A stretch of DNA of 48,674 nucleotides. It comes from Spirosoma panaciterrae DSM 21099. Its GTDB lineage: Bacteria > Bacteroidota > Bacteroidia > Cytophagales > Spirosomataceae. The stretch is taken from NCBI RefSeq assembly GCF_000374025.1, contig NZ_KB893185.1, positions 76,499-125,172 on the forward strand, given 5' to 3'. The translations under genes were made by a program, and so were the position numbers. Below the pieces are notes generated by a model. The model did not search any database, was not told the origin of the DNA, and saw only the letters and a list, made by a program, of their open reading frames with translations. Positions 14,273-23,553 of the stretch are shown piece by piece. How positions within the stretch are numbered: the first letter of the stretch is position 1; each line of letters opens with the position of its first letter.

Positions 14273-17200
14273 ATGCGCTCAATGTTTACACAGGTCGTAA
14301 AGCGATATGCACCTGGCTATTGCTTCATTCTTAGTTTCCTTTGCTTTTGGATAAGCCAATCTATGGTATGGGGGCTGCCATTTCCGACAGGCTTATCTTC
14401 AGTTGTTGCAAATCCGTCGGGACCCGCTTCTGTTTCGACGGTAGAATCTGGTAAGTGCTACCGACTGGTATCCCGGCTCAGCGGTAAAGTGCTGGGTATC
14501 GATGGCAATGGCCAAAGTGACGGCAATCAGCTCCGCCAGCAAACCGATGCCAATCAACTCACCCAGGGCTGGCAATTTACATCGGTTGGAAATGGATATT
14601 ACAGCATCACGGTTTTGTCGACCCAGAAAGGCATTCAGGTAGCCAACTCCTCAACAGCCGATGAGGCTTTACTGGAGCAATGGACTTATTGGGGGGGCGC
14701 TCATCAGCAGTGGCGTCTGGTACAAAATTCCGAGGGGTACTACACAATTGTCAACCGCAATTCCAGCAAAGCGATGACCATACGTAACGCCAGTACGGCC
14801 GAGGGTGCTCAAATCAATCAGATGCCGGTAGCAACCGGCCAGCAACAGCAATGGAGTATTGAGGAGCGTAGCTGTACCACTACGCCTACTACCAATCAGC
14901 CGCCAGTAGCGGTAGCTACGGCTACTTCTCTGTCTGGCACCTCCCCGCTGAGTGTCACCTTTACGGGCAACAAATCCTATGATCCTGATGGTGATCCCAT
15001 TACCTACGAATGGGATTTCGGCGATGGGAGTGTCTATTCTAACGAAGCCAATCCTGTTAAAGTGTTTACGGCAAAGACCGGAAATCAGGGCGTAGGACTG
15101 ATACTCAACTACACCGTGCGGCTAACAGTCATCGACAATAAAGGATTGAAAAGCCCTGTTAAGACGTTCTATGTTTCACTGAAGGATATACCAACGGTTC
15201 GTATTACCAATCCCGTCAATGGGGCCAGCTATCCCCTCGACAAATCGACCAGTTACACGCTGGGGGCTACGGTAACGGGTGGAAATATCGGTTCTCAGAT
15301 ATGGCAGGTGAAACTGCGCCAGAACAACCGGGAGCAGTTGGTGAAAACGACATCGGGGAGTGCTCCGGTTGTCGATTTATCACCTGTAGGTTGCGATGGG
15401 CAGGATGTCTACTATGTCATTTCGGTGAAAGTGACCAACAATGGCGGTCTATCGGCTCAGGACTCGGTCAAAATATATCCTGACTGCAATTCTCCAAAAC
15501 TCAATGTTACGGGTCTGACAGCTACCACAATCACGAGTAGTAGTGTGCAGCTTAACTGGACCAATCCGACACTGCCCTTCGACAAAGTGCTGGTGGTCGG
15601 TAAAGCTGGGTCAGCCCTTACCGACAGCCCACTGGAGCCTAACTATACCGCCAGCTCAAGCTTTACAGGGACAGGGTCGGTATTGTCAGGAGGAGGTAAA
15701 GTACTTTATCAGGGCACAGGTACGTCTGTTTCCGTAAGTGATCTGACGCCGGGGCAGACGTATTACTTTCGGGTTTATGCTCGTGCAGGCAATGGCTGGT
15801 CGGGTGGTGTGCAGGTTAGCACGGCACCGGCTATTCCGAACCGACCTCCTGTAGCTGTGGCTACAACGAGTTCGCTTACAGGGGCGTCTCCCTTGAGTGT
15901 AACCCTTACCGGCGACAAATCCTATGATCCTGACGGCGATAACCTGGCTTATGAGTGGAGCATTAGTGATGGTACTGTCTTATATGGAGCTAATCAGGTA
16001 AAGACGTTCTCTATACAAACGGGTCCGCATGGCGCCGGGATTATCAGTACGTTTACGGTTAAACTTACGGTCATCGATTCGAAAGGCGTGCGAAGTTTCA
16101 GCCAGACATTTACCATCTCGCTGAACACCAGTCAACCGACAACGCCAAACTCTGTTTCGGTGGTGGATGCGAGTAAATGCTATCGACTGGTATCCCGGAG
16201 CAGCAATAAGGTGCTGGGGGTAGAAGGGGCCTCTCTGGACGATGGTGCCCCGATTCGCCAGCGAACCGACGCCAATCAACTTGCTCAGGGCTGGCGATTT
16301 GAGTCGGTAGGGGATGGTTACTATAAAATCGGCGCTTTGCATAGTAACAAAGCTATGGATGTGATCTATGGATCGCAGGAAAATGGGGCCGGCATTCAGC
16401 AATGGACGTTCAATGGCAACTGGAGTTATAATCAGCATTTTGCGCTTCAGTGGAATACAGGCGGCTATTTCCAGATTACGAGCCGAAACTCTGGAAAAGT
16501 ACTTGAGGTGCAGAACGGTAATACCGACGAGGGGGGAGTGATCATTCAGAATACACCCAGTGGGGCAATCAGCCAGCAGTGGCTTATTCAGGAGCGCTCC
16601 TGTACTACTAGTCCGCCCTCCTCTACGACGACCACGCCACCTAGCTCAACAACTTCATCTGCCAGCATCGACCCTACGAAGTGCTACCGCATCCAGTCGC
16701 GTAGTAGTGGGTTAATCCTGAACGTTCCGGCTGGATCACCAAGCGATGGGGTGGCACTGCAACAGACTAGCAATGCCGATCAGCTCTGGCAGAAATGGCG
16801 GCTTACTCCCGCAGATGGGGCTTACTATACTGTCTTGGTGCTTCACAATCAAAAAGGGATGCAGATTGCCAACTCGTCGACGGCCGATAATGCACTGGTC
16901 GAGCAATGGACCTACTGGGGAGGAGCCCATCAACAGTGGTCTGTTCAGCGAAATACGGATGGCTATTACACTTTCGTGAATCGCAACTCCAGTAAGGCAA
17001 TGTCTGTTCAGAATGCCAGTACAGCCGAGGGAGCAGCCGTCAATCAGCAAACCCTGGGATCAGGACTACACCAGCAGTGGAGCCTGATCGAGACAACGTG
17101 CCCGGCCAGTGCCCGACTTGGTGTTACTGAAACAGGAGTTACCCTGAGCCTACGACCCAACCCGGCCCGCGACTACGTGCTGATTAACCTTGGGCCTGCG

Positions 17201-17389
17201 GTTGGTCAGGCCGTCAGCATACAGCTAAACGATCTGTTGGGGCGTGCGCTGCAGCAAACTCACCTGGAAGTGGCACCATCTGAGCCCTATCGATTCAATA
17301 CCAGTCAGTTGCCCGACGGATTATACCTGATTCAGATTACACCTGCCGGGCAATTGCCGACTACGCTGCGGTTGATGATCCAGCGATAG
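14273..17389 (+). CDS. Secreted multidomain carbohydrate-binding protein with type IX sorting tail
   Basis: This is a large exported protein (1038 aa from the ATG at 14273; a TTG at 14225 overlaps the probable -7 element and is less likely). After a signal sequence it has three ricin-type beta-trefoil domains: about 14436-14880, 16156-16610 and 16663-17100. Each has QxW-type repeats (GWQF, QQWRL, QQWSI). Two PKD domains (about 14896-15180 and 15838-16125) carry the SYDPDGD pattern. A bacterial Ig-like region and an FN3-like domain (about 15500-15835) lie between. A Ser/Thr/Pro linker precedes the last trefoil. The C-terminus (LRPNPARDYVLINL...LPDGLYLIQI) is a type A sorting domain for the type IX secretion system. 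No catalytic domain is visible, so it probably binds glycans at the surface. It is next to the HTCS gene and likely regulated by it. Confidence 0.88.
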   Translation: MRSMFTQVVKRYAPGYCFILSFLCFWISQSMVWGLPFPTGLSSVVANPSGPASVSTVESGKCYRLVSRLSGKVLGIDGNGQSDGNQLRQQTDANQLTQGWQFTSVGNGYYSITVLSTQKGIQVANSSTADEALLEQWTYWGGAHQQWRLVQNSEGYYTIVNRNSSKAMTIRNASTAEGAQINQMPVATGQQQQWSIEERSCTTTPTTNQPPVAVATATSLSGTSPLSVTFTGNKSYDPDGDPITYEWDFGDGSVYSNEANPVKVFTAKTGNQGVGLILNYTVRLTVIDNKGLKSPVKTFYVSLKDIPTVRITNPVNGASYPLDKSTSYTLGATVTGGNIGSQIWQVKLRQNNREQLVKTTSGSAPVVDLSPVGCDGQDVYYVISVKVTNNGGLSAQDSVKIYPDCNSPKLNVTGLTATTITSSSVQLNWTNPTLPFDKVLVVGKAGSALTDSPLEPNYTASSSFTGTGSVLSGGGKVLYQGTGTSVSVSDLTPGQTYYFRVYARAGNGWSGGVQVSTAPAIPNRPPVAVATTSSLTGASPLSVTLTGDKSYDPDGDNLAYEWSISDGTVLYGANQVKTFSIQTGPHGAGIISTFTVKLTVIDSKGVRSFSQTFTISLNTSQPTTPNSVSVVDASKCYRLVSRSSNKVLGVEGASLDDGAPIRQRTDANQLAQGWRFESVGDGYYKIGALHSNKAMDVIYGSQENGAGIQQWTFNGNWSYNQHFALQWNTGGYFQITSRNSGKVLEVQNGNTDEGGVIIQNTPSGAISQQWLIQERSCTTSPPSSTTTTPPSSTTSSASIDPTKCYRIQSRSSGLILNVPAGSPSDGVALQQTSNADQLWQKWRLTPADGAYYTVLVLHNQKGMQIANSSTADNALVEQWTYWGGAHQQWSVQRNTDGYYTFVNRNSSKAMSVQNASTAEGAAVNQQTLGSGLHQQWSLIETTCPASARLGVTETGVTLSLRPNPARDYVLINLGPAVGQAVSIQLNDLLGRALQQTHLEVAPSEPYRFNTSQLPDGLYLIQITPAGQLPTTLRLMIQR

Positions 17390-17400
17390 TGCAAAACAAC

Positions 17401-17479
17401 GGCTTTCAAATGTGAAAATGAAAGCCTGTTAAAACGGACTTACCAAGAAATAGGCCCCATCAAGGTTGATGGGGCCTAT
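17401..17479. terminator. Two hairpins after the lectin gene, probably bidirectional terminator
   Basis: GGCTTTCA (17401-17408) pairs with TGAAAGCC (17419-17426). A second hairpin has perfect 14-bp arms (17450-17463 and 17466-17479) around GG. They lie between convergent genes ending at 17389 (+) and 17585 (-). T tracts are poor, so the second may act simply as a strong barrier. Confidence 0.55.
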
Positions 17480-17584
17480 TAGGTTAGGTTGGCATTTCGG
17501 AAAGCACCTTTGTGTAACTTCCTATCGTCAATACGTAGTTGATGATCAAAGGGTTGCGCTCGACTGCTTGGTAAAGGAAAAATT

Positions 17585-17944
17585 TTACAGTTCCCGACTG
17601 ATTCGTTCGTTGTATATGTCAAGCTCGGTGTCCGTGACGGCTTTCGAACCATGTTCCAGTTCCATTAATGCCGCCCATTGCCGATCGTTCGTTGTAGCGG
17701 CAAAAGCTTCAAAATGTAACTCGCTGGCAAGCCAGCTAATAGGAAAAGGCTTGTCGTCGGTGAGGGCTATGGCTACGAGCGAATCATAAATATCCCGAGC
17801 CTGGGCCTCGCTGGATACTGACGACCATAGGCTGGTGTAGGCATTGCAGACTTCATCCAACTGGTCTGCGCTGGCATTCCAGAAGCAGATAAGGGGCTGG
17901 CTGATACAGGCGTAAATTCGGATGGAATTTTGGCTCAGAAGCAT
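17585..17944 (-). CDS. Hypothetical protein, 119 aa
   Basis: I do not recognise this small acidic cytosolic protein. It has no signal peptide and no membrane segment. The sequence looks natural: a helical stretch SADQLDEVCNAYTSLWSSVSSEAQARDIYDSLVAIAL, then PFPISWLASELHFEAFAA, then a helical, acidic end. A competing frame on the plus strand (17466-17789) has lower protein-like character. Upstream (17945-18292) no promoter is obvious. It is flanked by hairpins on both sides (17450-17479 and 18127-18157) and is probably a single-gene unit. It may be a lineage-restricted protein. Confidence 0.55.
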   Translation of the reverse strand: MLLSQNSIRIYACISQPLICFWNASADQLDEVCNAYTSLWSSVSSEAQARDIYDSLVAIALTDDKPFPISWLASELHFEAFAATTNDRQWAALMELEHGSKAVTDTELDIYNERISREL

Positions 17945-18126
17945 AGCGGAGTAGTTGTAGTCCGATTACTTCACGAATCATGCCAAACCGTATAAAACAA
18001 TCTTATAGAATTGGTATATGCATACACGTATTCATTGAGCCATTTGGGCGATTTATCGGCTTCTAAAGCCGTAAATGATCAGATAAGCTTCTGTTTACGA
18101 ATCGCTTAAGCTACTCAATGAACAAA

Positions 18127-18157
18127 AAAACGCTGACCCTATCAGAATCAGCGTTTT
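18127..18157 (-). terminator. Terminator of the beta-barrel protein gene
   Basis: AAAACGCTGA (18127-18136) pairs with TCAGCGTTTT (18148-18157) over 10 bp. On the minus strand it is followed by a run of T. It serves the minus-strand gene ending at 18293. The rest of the 348-base gap 17945-18292 shows no gene. Confidence 0.75.
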
Positions 18158-18292
18158 GAATTACATGTCTACTTTACTACATTATTGTTAAAACTTTGCA
18201 ATTGTTAATATTAGAGACAATAATCATACCAATGAGTAACATAATATTGGTGATTATCTGTTAGTTAGGGTATTGGCTGCACCATCATTTGG

Positions 18293-19186
18293 TTAACGGC
18301 CTCCCAATGGAAATAAATAACCGACAGATAGCATGGCATTCTGTGGCTTTGTGGTACTGCCATCCTCATGATCGGCCATCAGGTAGTTATAACGGCCTTC
18401 GAGCAGTACTTTGCCTGTGCCTGCCTGTATCGCCACACCGGCCCCACCAGCTACACCATAGAAAAATCGGCCCTCACCACTCATATCAATGGCCTGTGCT
18501 TCACTTTGACCGCCCTCCCGAACCGATATGGTTCCACTTACGACGTAGGTGCCCACCGGGCCTGCATTGACGAAGAAGCGCAGTTTGGGCTGGCCAAAGG
18601 CTACTTTCAGCAACACAGGAACTTCGACCATATTGTATTTGAGTTGTAAGTAATCGGAACCCAGCGCAAAACGGACGCCATATTGGCTAAAGAGCACTTC
18701 GGGTTGTACCGAAAAAGTGGGCCCACCCATGTTGAACACAAGCCCACCATGAAATCCCATAACGCGGGCCAGCTGTACCCCCTGGCCTACAGATGCTGGA
18801 TCGGCTCCGCCTATTGTACCTGAATTACCACCGAATCGTAAACCCACATGGAAGTTACTCTGACGGGTATACGTCGGACGGGCAGGCGCAGTCGTTTCAT
18901 GTTGCCTTGTCATAGGCTGGGTCGACGCTGTTCTGACGGATTCTGAAAGGGTAGGCTGAACAGCCACTAGAGCCGGGGTTTCGCTAGTGGCTGGGGTAGG
19001 GGCTGGTTTCGGAGCGGTAGCCGTTTTCTTCTCCGTTAGCGTTCCGGTATGAACGCCGTTGTTCGATCGCGTAGCCGCAGACCGGGAAGTTGAGGCAACT
19101 GGCCTACGTACGGCTGATTTCGTTTGTGCTGACAGACTCAGGGGCAGAATGGCCAGAGCAATTATCCAGAAATGGTTCTTCATCAT
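18293..19186 (-). CDS. Outer-membrane beta-barrel protein (OMP_b-brl type)
   Basis: This 297-aa protein has a signal peptide (MMKNHFWIIALAILPLSLSAQ). A low-complexity linker of about 85 residues rich in Ala, Thr, Pro and Ser follows (TATAPKPAPTPATSETPA), then a C-terminal beta barrel. The barrel shows alternating amphipathic strands (FHVGLRFGGNSG, TFSVQPEVLFSQYGVRF, YNMVEVPVLLKVAF, LRFFVNAGPVGTYV) and ends in VGYLFPLGGR. This matches the PorT-like outer-membrane barrel family, in which EVPVLLK is very characteristic. It should sit in the outer membrane; substrate and partner are unknown. The disordered linker before the barrel is longer than usual and may cross or bind peptidoglycan. It has its own terminator and is a single-gene unit. 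Confidence 0.8.
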   Translation of the reverse strand: MMKNHFWIIALAILPLSLSAQTKSAVRRPVASTSRSAATRSNNGVHTGTLTEKKTATAPKPAPTPATSETPALVAVQPTLSESVRTASTQPMTRQHETTAPARPTYTRQSNFHVGLRFGGNSGTIGGADPASVGQGVQLARVMGFHGGLVFNMGGPTFSVQPEVLFSQYGVRFALGSDYLQLKYNMVEVPVLLKVAFGQPKLRFFVNAGPVGTYVVSGTISVREGGQSEAQAIDMSGEGRFFYGVAGGAGVAIQAGTGKVLLEGRYNYLMADHEDGSTTKPQNAMLSVGYLFPLGGR

Positions 19187-19382
19187 TCATTCGTTTTCGT
19201 TGTTTTCGATTCGAAATTAGATGATACGTCCAGATGGCGTATTGACTTCTCAGGTGAAGTGGTATTTTGATGGGTTCAATTGATTAAAAAGATGAGTGGA
19301 CCAGCAGCGGCATTTATAGCCTGTAGGTTGGATACTCCATGTCTCGGATCAAAAATCCAGAGTAGAGTCTGCTGGCCGCTGT

Positions 19383-19790
19383 TTATTTATTGAATAGGTG
19401 AGTTTTGTTCAGTAATAGCCTGACTATAACGCCAAAGAAAAGTCCGACAAATGCCCCTACAGCCCCCCAGCCAATGTCTTCAAAACTAAAAAATCGTGTT
19501 GGAATCAACAGTTGACCTGCTTCGGCCACTATGACAACACCAACCAAAATGAGCCAGATGATAAACCAGCGGTAAAAAGGCTGGGGGTGCGATGTTGGTA
19601 AAATACCTCCGGCAAAGCCCATGAAAACGAATGGCACCGCTGTCCGTATGTTTCCGTTCGCATGGTTATCGGTCCAGCGTGTTAGCCAGGCAGGCATAAA
19701 CCAGAGATGCCTAAAGTCGTAATGGGGCTGCCAGCTTAAATAGAGAACGAACGCAACGCCCAGAAAGAGAAATAAATAGAGTATACGCAT
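19383..19790 (-). CDS. VanZ-like membrane protein
   Basis: This short inner-membrane protein (135 aa from the ATG at 19790; an upstream in-frame ATG at 19835 would place 15 hydrophilic residues before the first helix) has four predicted membrane segments. They begin near MRILYLFLFLGVAFVLYL, PFVFMGFAGGIL, FIIWLILVGVVIVAEAGQLL and WGAVGAFVGLFFGVIVRLLL. The signature AEAGQLLIPTRFFSFEDIGW is that of the VanZ-like family, whose members are linked to teicoplanin resistance in Gram-positives and are of unknown role in Bacteroidota. The 196-base space to the next gene holds only a weak hairpin. Confidence 0.75.
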   Translation of the reverse strand: MRILYLFLFLGVAFVLYLSWQPHYDFRHLWFMPAWLTRWTDNHANGNIRTAVPFVFMGFAGGILPTSHPQPFYRWFIIWLILVGVVIVAEAGQLLIPTRFFSFEDIGWGAVGAFVGLFFGVIVRLLLNKTHLFNK

Positions 19791-20000
19791 ACGTGCTGGC
19801 AAATGAGTCGATAATAAGTTAGCTGGCATGACCAAACCATGAGTTTACGATTTTTCAGCGATTTGGCCAAAGCGTCTAAAACCGAGCGAAAAATAGGGAA
19901 TGTTGGCTATTATCAATATATATAACTCCTTTGTTTTCTAATATTTAATATCGTGTACTTTAAGTTATGTATATTGTAAAAGTTCAAAATTCACGTACAT

Positions 20001-20008
20001 TAAATTTG
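20001..20008 (+). promoter_or_regulatory. Candidate promoter of the TonB receptor operon
   Basis: TAAATTTG is an exact -7 match in the 300-base AT-rich gap before the receptor gene (19836-20135). It would give a leader of about 120 bases. The leader shows no clear riboswitch fold. Confidence 0.4.
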
Positions 20009-20135
20009 TAAAATATTTTTCATGTAGATACTCTTAATTATGTGACAATTTGAAAAAAACATGGTCAAAGGAATATAGTAGAGAATAGTAAAACTACTTA
20101 TATGATTTATCCGTGTTTTGACGACTTGTACTTAA

Positions 20136-22553
20136 ATGAATCGCTTAATATTATTTCTCTTTGTATACTTATATGCCTTATATGTATCGGCAGATCCCGC
20201 TTATCGACGTATAACGGGTTACGTTTTTGATCAGCAAACAGGCGTACCACTGGCGGGTGTTCATGTTTATATAGCTGATAATAAGATGGGTACGCTCACG
20301 GATTCAGAAGGGCATTTTGCCGTGTCGGTGGCCGCTGAGTCGACTGTCCACCTGACGTTCTCGTCAGTGGGTTTTACCTCAAAAACCCAGACCATCATAC
20401 CGAAACAACAGACCGAACTTACTGTATTTTTGACCTATGGACAGCAACTAGCTGAGCAGGTTGTCAGAGCGACTACCAGTGCTTCTGTTAGTAGTAATCC
20501 GCAGATGAGTGCCATCACCCTTTCTATGGAGCAACTTGGAAAAGTACCAGCTTTGCTAGGCGAGAAAGACGTGATGAAACTGTTGCAGTTAATGCCCGGT
20601 GTGCAAAAAGGATCGGAAGGAAATGCCGGACTGTATGTTCGCGGAGGGGCACCTGACCAAAACCTGATTCTGCTGGACAATGCCCCCATTTATAACCCCA
20701 ATCATTTACTGGGCTTCTTTTCGGCCTTCAATGGAGATGCCCTCAAACGCGTTGAGATGACGAAAGGTGGTTTTCCGGCACGCTTCGGGGGGCGTTTGTC
20801 TTCAGTAATCGAATTAACGACTAAAGATGGCCAGACAGATCGCTTGCACGGTGAGGCTTCAGCAGGTTTGGTAGCCTCCCGGCTTACAGTCAGTGGACCT
20901 CTTGGGAAACGGGCTTCGTTTATGGTGGCTGGGCGACGCACCTATTTGGATTTGCTTACAGGGCTTCTGGGACAAAATACGGCTGATCAACCGATGCTTA
21001 AAACCGCCTTCTTCGACCTGAATGCCAAGGTGACCATTCAGGCCGGGCAAGCTGACAAGGTCTATATCAGTGGGTATACCAGCCAGGATAAGTTCACTAA
21101 TGGTTCGGCGCTGCAATCTAATCTGCGCTGGATGAATGGAGCAGGGAGTATTCGCTGGAATCACCTTGGTTCCAGAGGGACGGTTTCGGATCTGTCGTTG
21201 ATCTACAGTCGTTACCAGATGGGGGTGCAGGATCAGAAAGCGCTCGAGCAAAGCAGTCAGAACGCGTTATATACGCTTAATTATGAGTCGTCTATTCAGG
21301 ATATTGGCCTTAAGTATGATCGGACACAGTATCTGAATGCCGCTCACCAGATTCGGTTTGGCGGTCAACTGACCCACCACACATTCAATCCACAGGCTTA
21401 TGTAACCCTGAATGTAAACTACCTGCCAGAACAGACTACGGGCCAGACCATAACAGCCGCTGAAGCCGGAGCTTACGTAGAGCATACCTGGAGCCCGGCC
21501 GGCAAATGGCGCTTTGCCAGCGGGCTTCGGCTTAGCACATACTCGGTTTTAGGGGGCTCAAGCACAACCACCGAAACCAGAATGCTTCCCGACTCATCGG
21601 AAAAGACAGTATACATACGCCCCGAACCTCGGTTGTCGGTTGCCTATCGGGCTACGCCTTCATTCTCGATCAAAGGATCGTACGCCCTTATGAATCAATA
21701 CCTGCATTTACTATCCAGTACGGGTGTTGGCCTTTCCACCGATCTATGGGTACCAACGGTCAAATCGATCAAGCCCCAGCAGTCGCAGCAGGTAGCAGTA
21801 GGCATGGCTAAAGATTTTGCAAAATCGGGTCTGTCATTGACTATCGAAGGGTATTATAAGAAAATGAATGACTTGCTTAGCTATCGGGAAGGCGCCAGCT
21901 TTCTGTCGGCAGATGCACAGGGCAACGTCAATTCAACCAAGTGGGTCGATAATGTAACCAGTGGGCAGGGGCAATCGTATGGCGCTGAAATTCTGCTCCA
22001 GAAACAAACAGGCCGATTGTCGGGCTGGATTGGCTATACACTATCCTGGACCAACTGGCAATTCGCCGAACTAAATGGAGGCAAGGCATTTCATCCGCGT
22101 TATGACCGACGCCATGATGCCTCTATAGTGGGCATGTATGAACTAACACCTGCCATTACTTTGTCGGCTACCTGGGTATATGGTACGGGAAACTCGCTGA
22201 CATTGCCATTGTCCCGTTTTTCGGGGTATTACGATCAGAAAGCAGTGGGGAGCCAGGCTACGGCGAATGCGCTGTATGGAACAGGTTCGAATGTGAAGGA
22301 ATATGGCGAACGGAATAGTTTCCAGGCCGAAGCGTACCACCGCCTTGATGTAAGTGCGCGTTTTACAAAAAAACGTGCCCATACCGAACGGGTCTGGGAG
22401 GTAAGTGTATACAACGCCTACAATCGGCATAACCCTTTCTTGTATTCGCTGGAAGGAAAAGCGCAGGAAAAAGGTCTGCCTTCGAAAACGGTTTTATATA
22501 AATACTCTTTGTTTCCGGTAATCCCTTCGGTAAGCTACACGATCCGGTTCTAG
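20136..22553 (+). CDS. TonB-dependent receptor with carboxypeptidase-like regulatory domain
   Basis: This 805-aa outer-membrane transporter has a signal peptide (about 1-19). A CarboxypepD_reg-like domain follows (RRITGYVFDQQTGVPLAGVHVYI..., about 24-105). A plug domain has LLQLMPGVQKGSEGNAGLYVRGGAPDQNLILLDNAPIYNP (about 147-187), and a 22-strand barrel ends in YTIRF with a terminal aromatic. Energy from TonB-ExbBD would drive uptake of a bound substrate, unknown here. It is shorter than SusC proteins and lacks their pattern. It belongs to the receptor class that pairs with DUF4249 lipoproteins, and such a gene follows after 24 bases, so the two form an operon. In other Bacteroidota these pairs are often linked to iron, siderophore or peptide uptake. 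No extracytoplasmic sigma factor or anti-sigma gene is adjacent. Confidence 0.92.
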   Translation: MNRLILFLFVYLYALYVSADPAYRRITGYVFDQQTGVPLAGVHVYIADNKMGTLTDSEGHFAVSVAAESTVHLTFSSVGFTSKTQTIIPKQQTELTVFLTYGQQLAEQVVRATTSASVSSNPQMSAITLSMEQLGKVPALLGEKDVMKLLQLMPGVQKGSEGNAGLYVRGGAPDQNLILLDNAPIYNPNHLLGFFSAFNGDALKRVEMTKGGFPARFGGRLSSVIELTTKDGQTDRLHGEASAGLVASRLTVSGPLGKRASFMVAGRRTYLDLLTGLLGQNTADQPMLKTAFFDLNAKVTIQAGQADKVYISGYTSQDKFTNGSALQSNLRWMNGAGSIRWNHLGSRGTVSDLSLIYSRYQMGVQDQKALEQSSQNALYTLNYESSIQDIGLKYDRTQYLNAAHQIRFGGQLTHHTFNPQAYVTLNVNYLPEQTTGQTITAAEAGAYVEHTWSPAGKWRFASGLRLSTYSVLGGSSTTTETRMLPDSSEKTVYIRPEPRLSVAYRATPSFSIKGSYALMNQYLHLLSSTGVGLSTDLWVPTVKSIKPQQSQQVAVGMAKDFAKSGLSLTIEGYYKKMNDLLSYREGASFLSADAQGNVNSTKWVDNVTSGQGQSYGAEILLQKQTGRLSGWIGYTLSWTNWQFAELNGGKAFHPRYDRRHDASIVGMYELTPAITLSATWVYGTGNSLTLPLSRFSGYYDQKAVGSQATANALYGTGSNVKEYGERNSFQAEAYHRLDVSARFTKKRAHTERVWEVSVYNAYNRHNPFLYSLEGKAQEKGLPSKTVLYKYSLFPVIPSVSYTIRF

Positions 22554-22577
22554 TAAACGTCTAATCACATTTCATCC

Positions 22578-23459
22578 ATGATTTCCTTTTCTAAGAAATG
22601 GCTATGGCTGTTTCTGTCAACGGTCTTATTTTCCTGCAATTCGATGCGCGAGGAAGTTGTTCCCGAAGAGCTGTCCTCGCAGGCAAACAAACTGGTCGTC
22701 GATTGCTTCATATCGCCACAGGATTCGTTGCTCACGGCCAAAGTGAGTCGCTCACGGCCCATTCTTGACGATCAATCGAATAAAAATGTCGAAGTTTCTG
22801 ATGCGACCGTACTACTTTCAGACGGCAGCAACTCCGTTAAACTGGTTTATAACTCACAACAGGCAATTTATAGTGTCAAGGCGCAGAAACTGACCATCCG
22901 GGAAGGGGCAACCTATACATTAACTGTTTCGACGCCCGATGGTAAACAGGTGTTGGCCACAACAACGGTTCCCAAATCGGTAGCTTTTAAATCCGTACAG
23001 ATTGATTCATCACTTCAGACAGGTACCCAGAAAGATTTCCGGGTAGTGGGCAACTGGCAGGCCGGGGCCGATACCTATTTCCGTGTGAAAGGCTCCTATC
23101 GAGGTATCCGTTATGCCGCTCCGGCCAATACGTCCTATGAAACCCCACAACCTATTGCTTTCGTAATGGCAACGAACTCATTAGGTCTAGTTGAGTGCCC
23201 GAGTAAAGCAGCCAGTTTACTGGCTTCGGCATCGCTCGGCGACGGATCGTTCAAAAAGCTGTATCGTTCTACTCAGATCAGCCTGAATCTATTGCATGTC
23301 GATGCTTCTTATTATGCCTATCATGTAGCCCTGGATCAGCAGTTGCAAGCGTCCAGTAATCCATTTGCTGAGCCAGTTGCGATTCCAACCAATATTCAGG
23401 GTGGGCTCGGATGTTTTGGCAGCTACAGCCAGACGACGCTGGCGACTGTGATTAAGTAG
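22578..23459 (+). CDS. DUF4249 domain lipoprotein
   Basis: This 293-aa protein has a lipoprotein signal peptide (WLWLFLSTVLFSC, lipid-modified Cys at residue 20). The mature domain begins with LVVDCFISPQDSLLTAKVSRSRPI, the hallmark of DUF4249. It continues with a carboxypeptidase-like beta domain (ATVLLSDGSNSVKLVY, then GATYTLTVSTPDGKQVLATT). The protein should be anchored to the outer membrane and work with the TonB receptor encoded just upstream, as a surface lid or substrate-binding partner. The length is toward the short end for the family but the end looks natural. A very long hairpin follows the stop codon by 8 bases. Confidence 0.85.
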   Translation: MISFSKKWLWLFLSTVLFSCNSMREEVVPEELSSQANKLVVDCFISPQDSLLTAKVSRSRPILDDQSNKNVEVSDATVLLSDGSNSVKLVYNSQQAIYSVKAQKLTIREGATYTLTVSTPDGKQVLATTTVPKSVAFKSVQIDSSLQTGTQKDFRVVGNWQAGADTYFRVKGSYRGIRYAAPANTSYETPQPIAFVMATNSLGLVECPSKAASLLASASLGDGSFKKLYRSTQISLNLLHVDASYYAYHVALDQQLQASSNPFAEPVAIPTNIQGGLGCFGSYSQTTLATVIK

Positions 23460-23467
23460 CAAAATAT

Positions 23468-23543
23468 AGAGCGCTGATTTTTAGGGTTATTATGTGTTGT
23501 CAAGATACGTGCAACATATAATAACCCTGAAAATCAGCGCTCT
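23468..23543. terminator. Long inverted repeat between convergent genes
   Basis: The arms 23468-23499 and 23512-23543 are 32 bases each and pair throughout with only two G-U wobbles, around a 12-base loop. The repeat fills the space between the DUF4249 gene (+) and the cytochrome gene (-) and begins AGAGCGCTGA. It probably ends both transcripts, though its arms are far longer than a normal terminator. Confidence 0.65.
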
Positions 23544-23553
23544 GTATATGCGG

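Noticed and set aside
17466..17789. 107-codon plus-strand frame
   Set aside because: It overlaps the hairpin after the lectin gene and is antisense to the more protein-like 119-aa frame.
20136..22553. SusC family membership of the TonB receptor
   Set aside because: It is about 250 residues shorter, lacks the SusC signature, and its partner is DUF4249 and not SusD.
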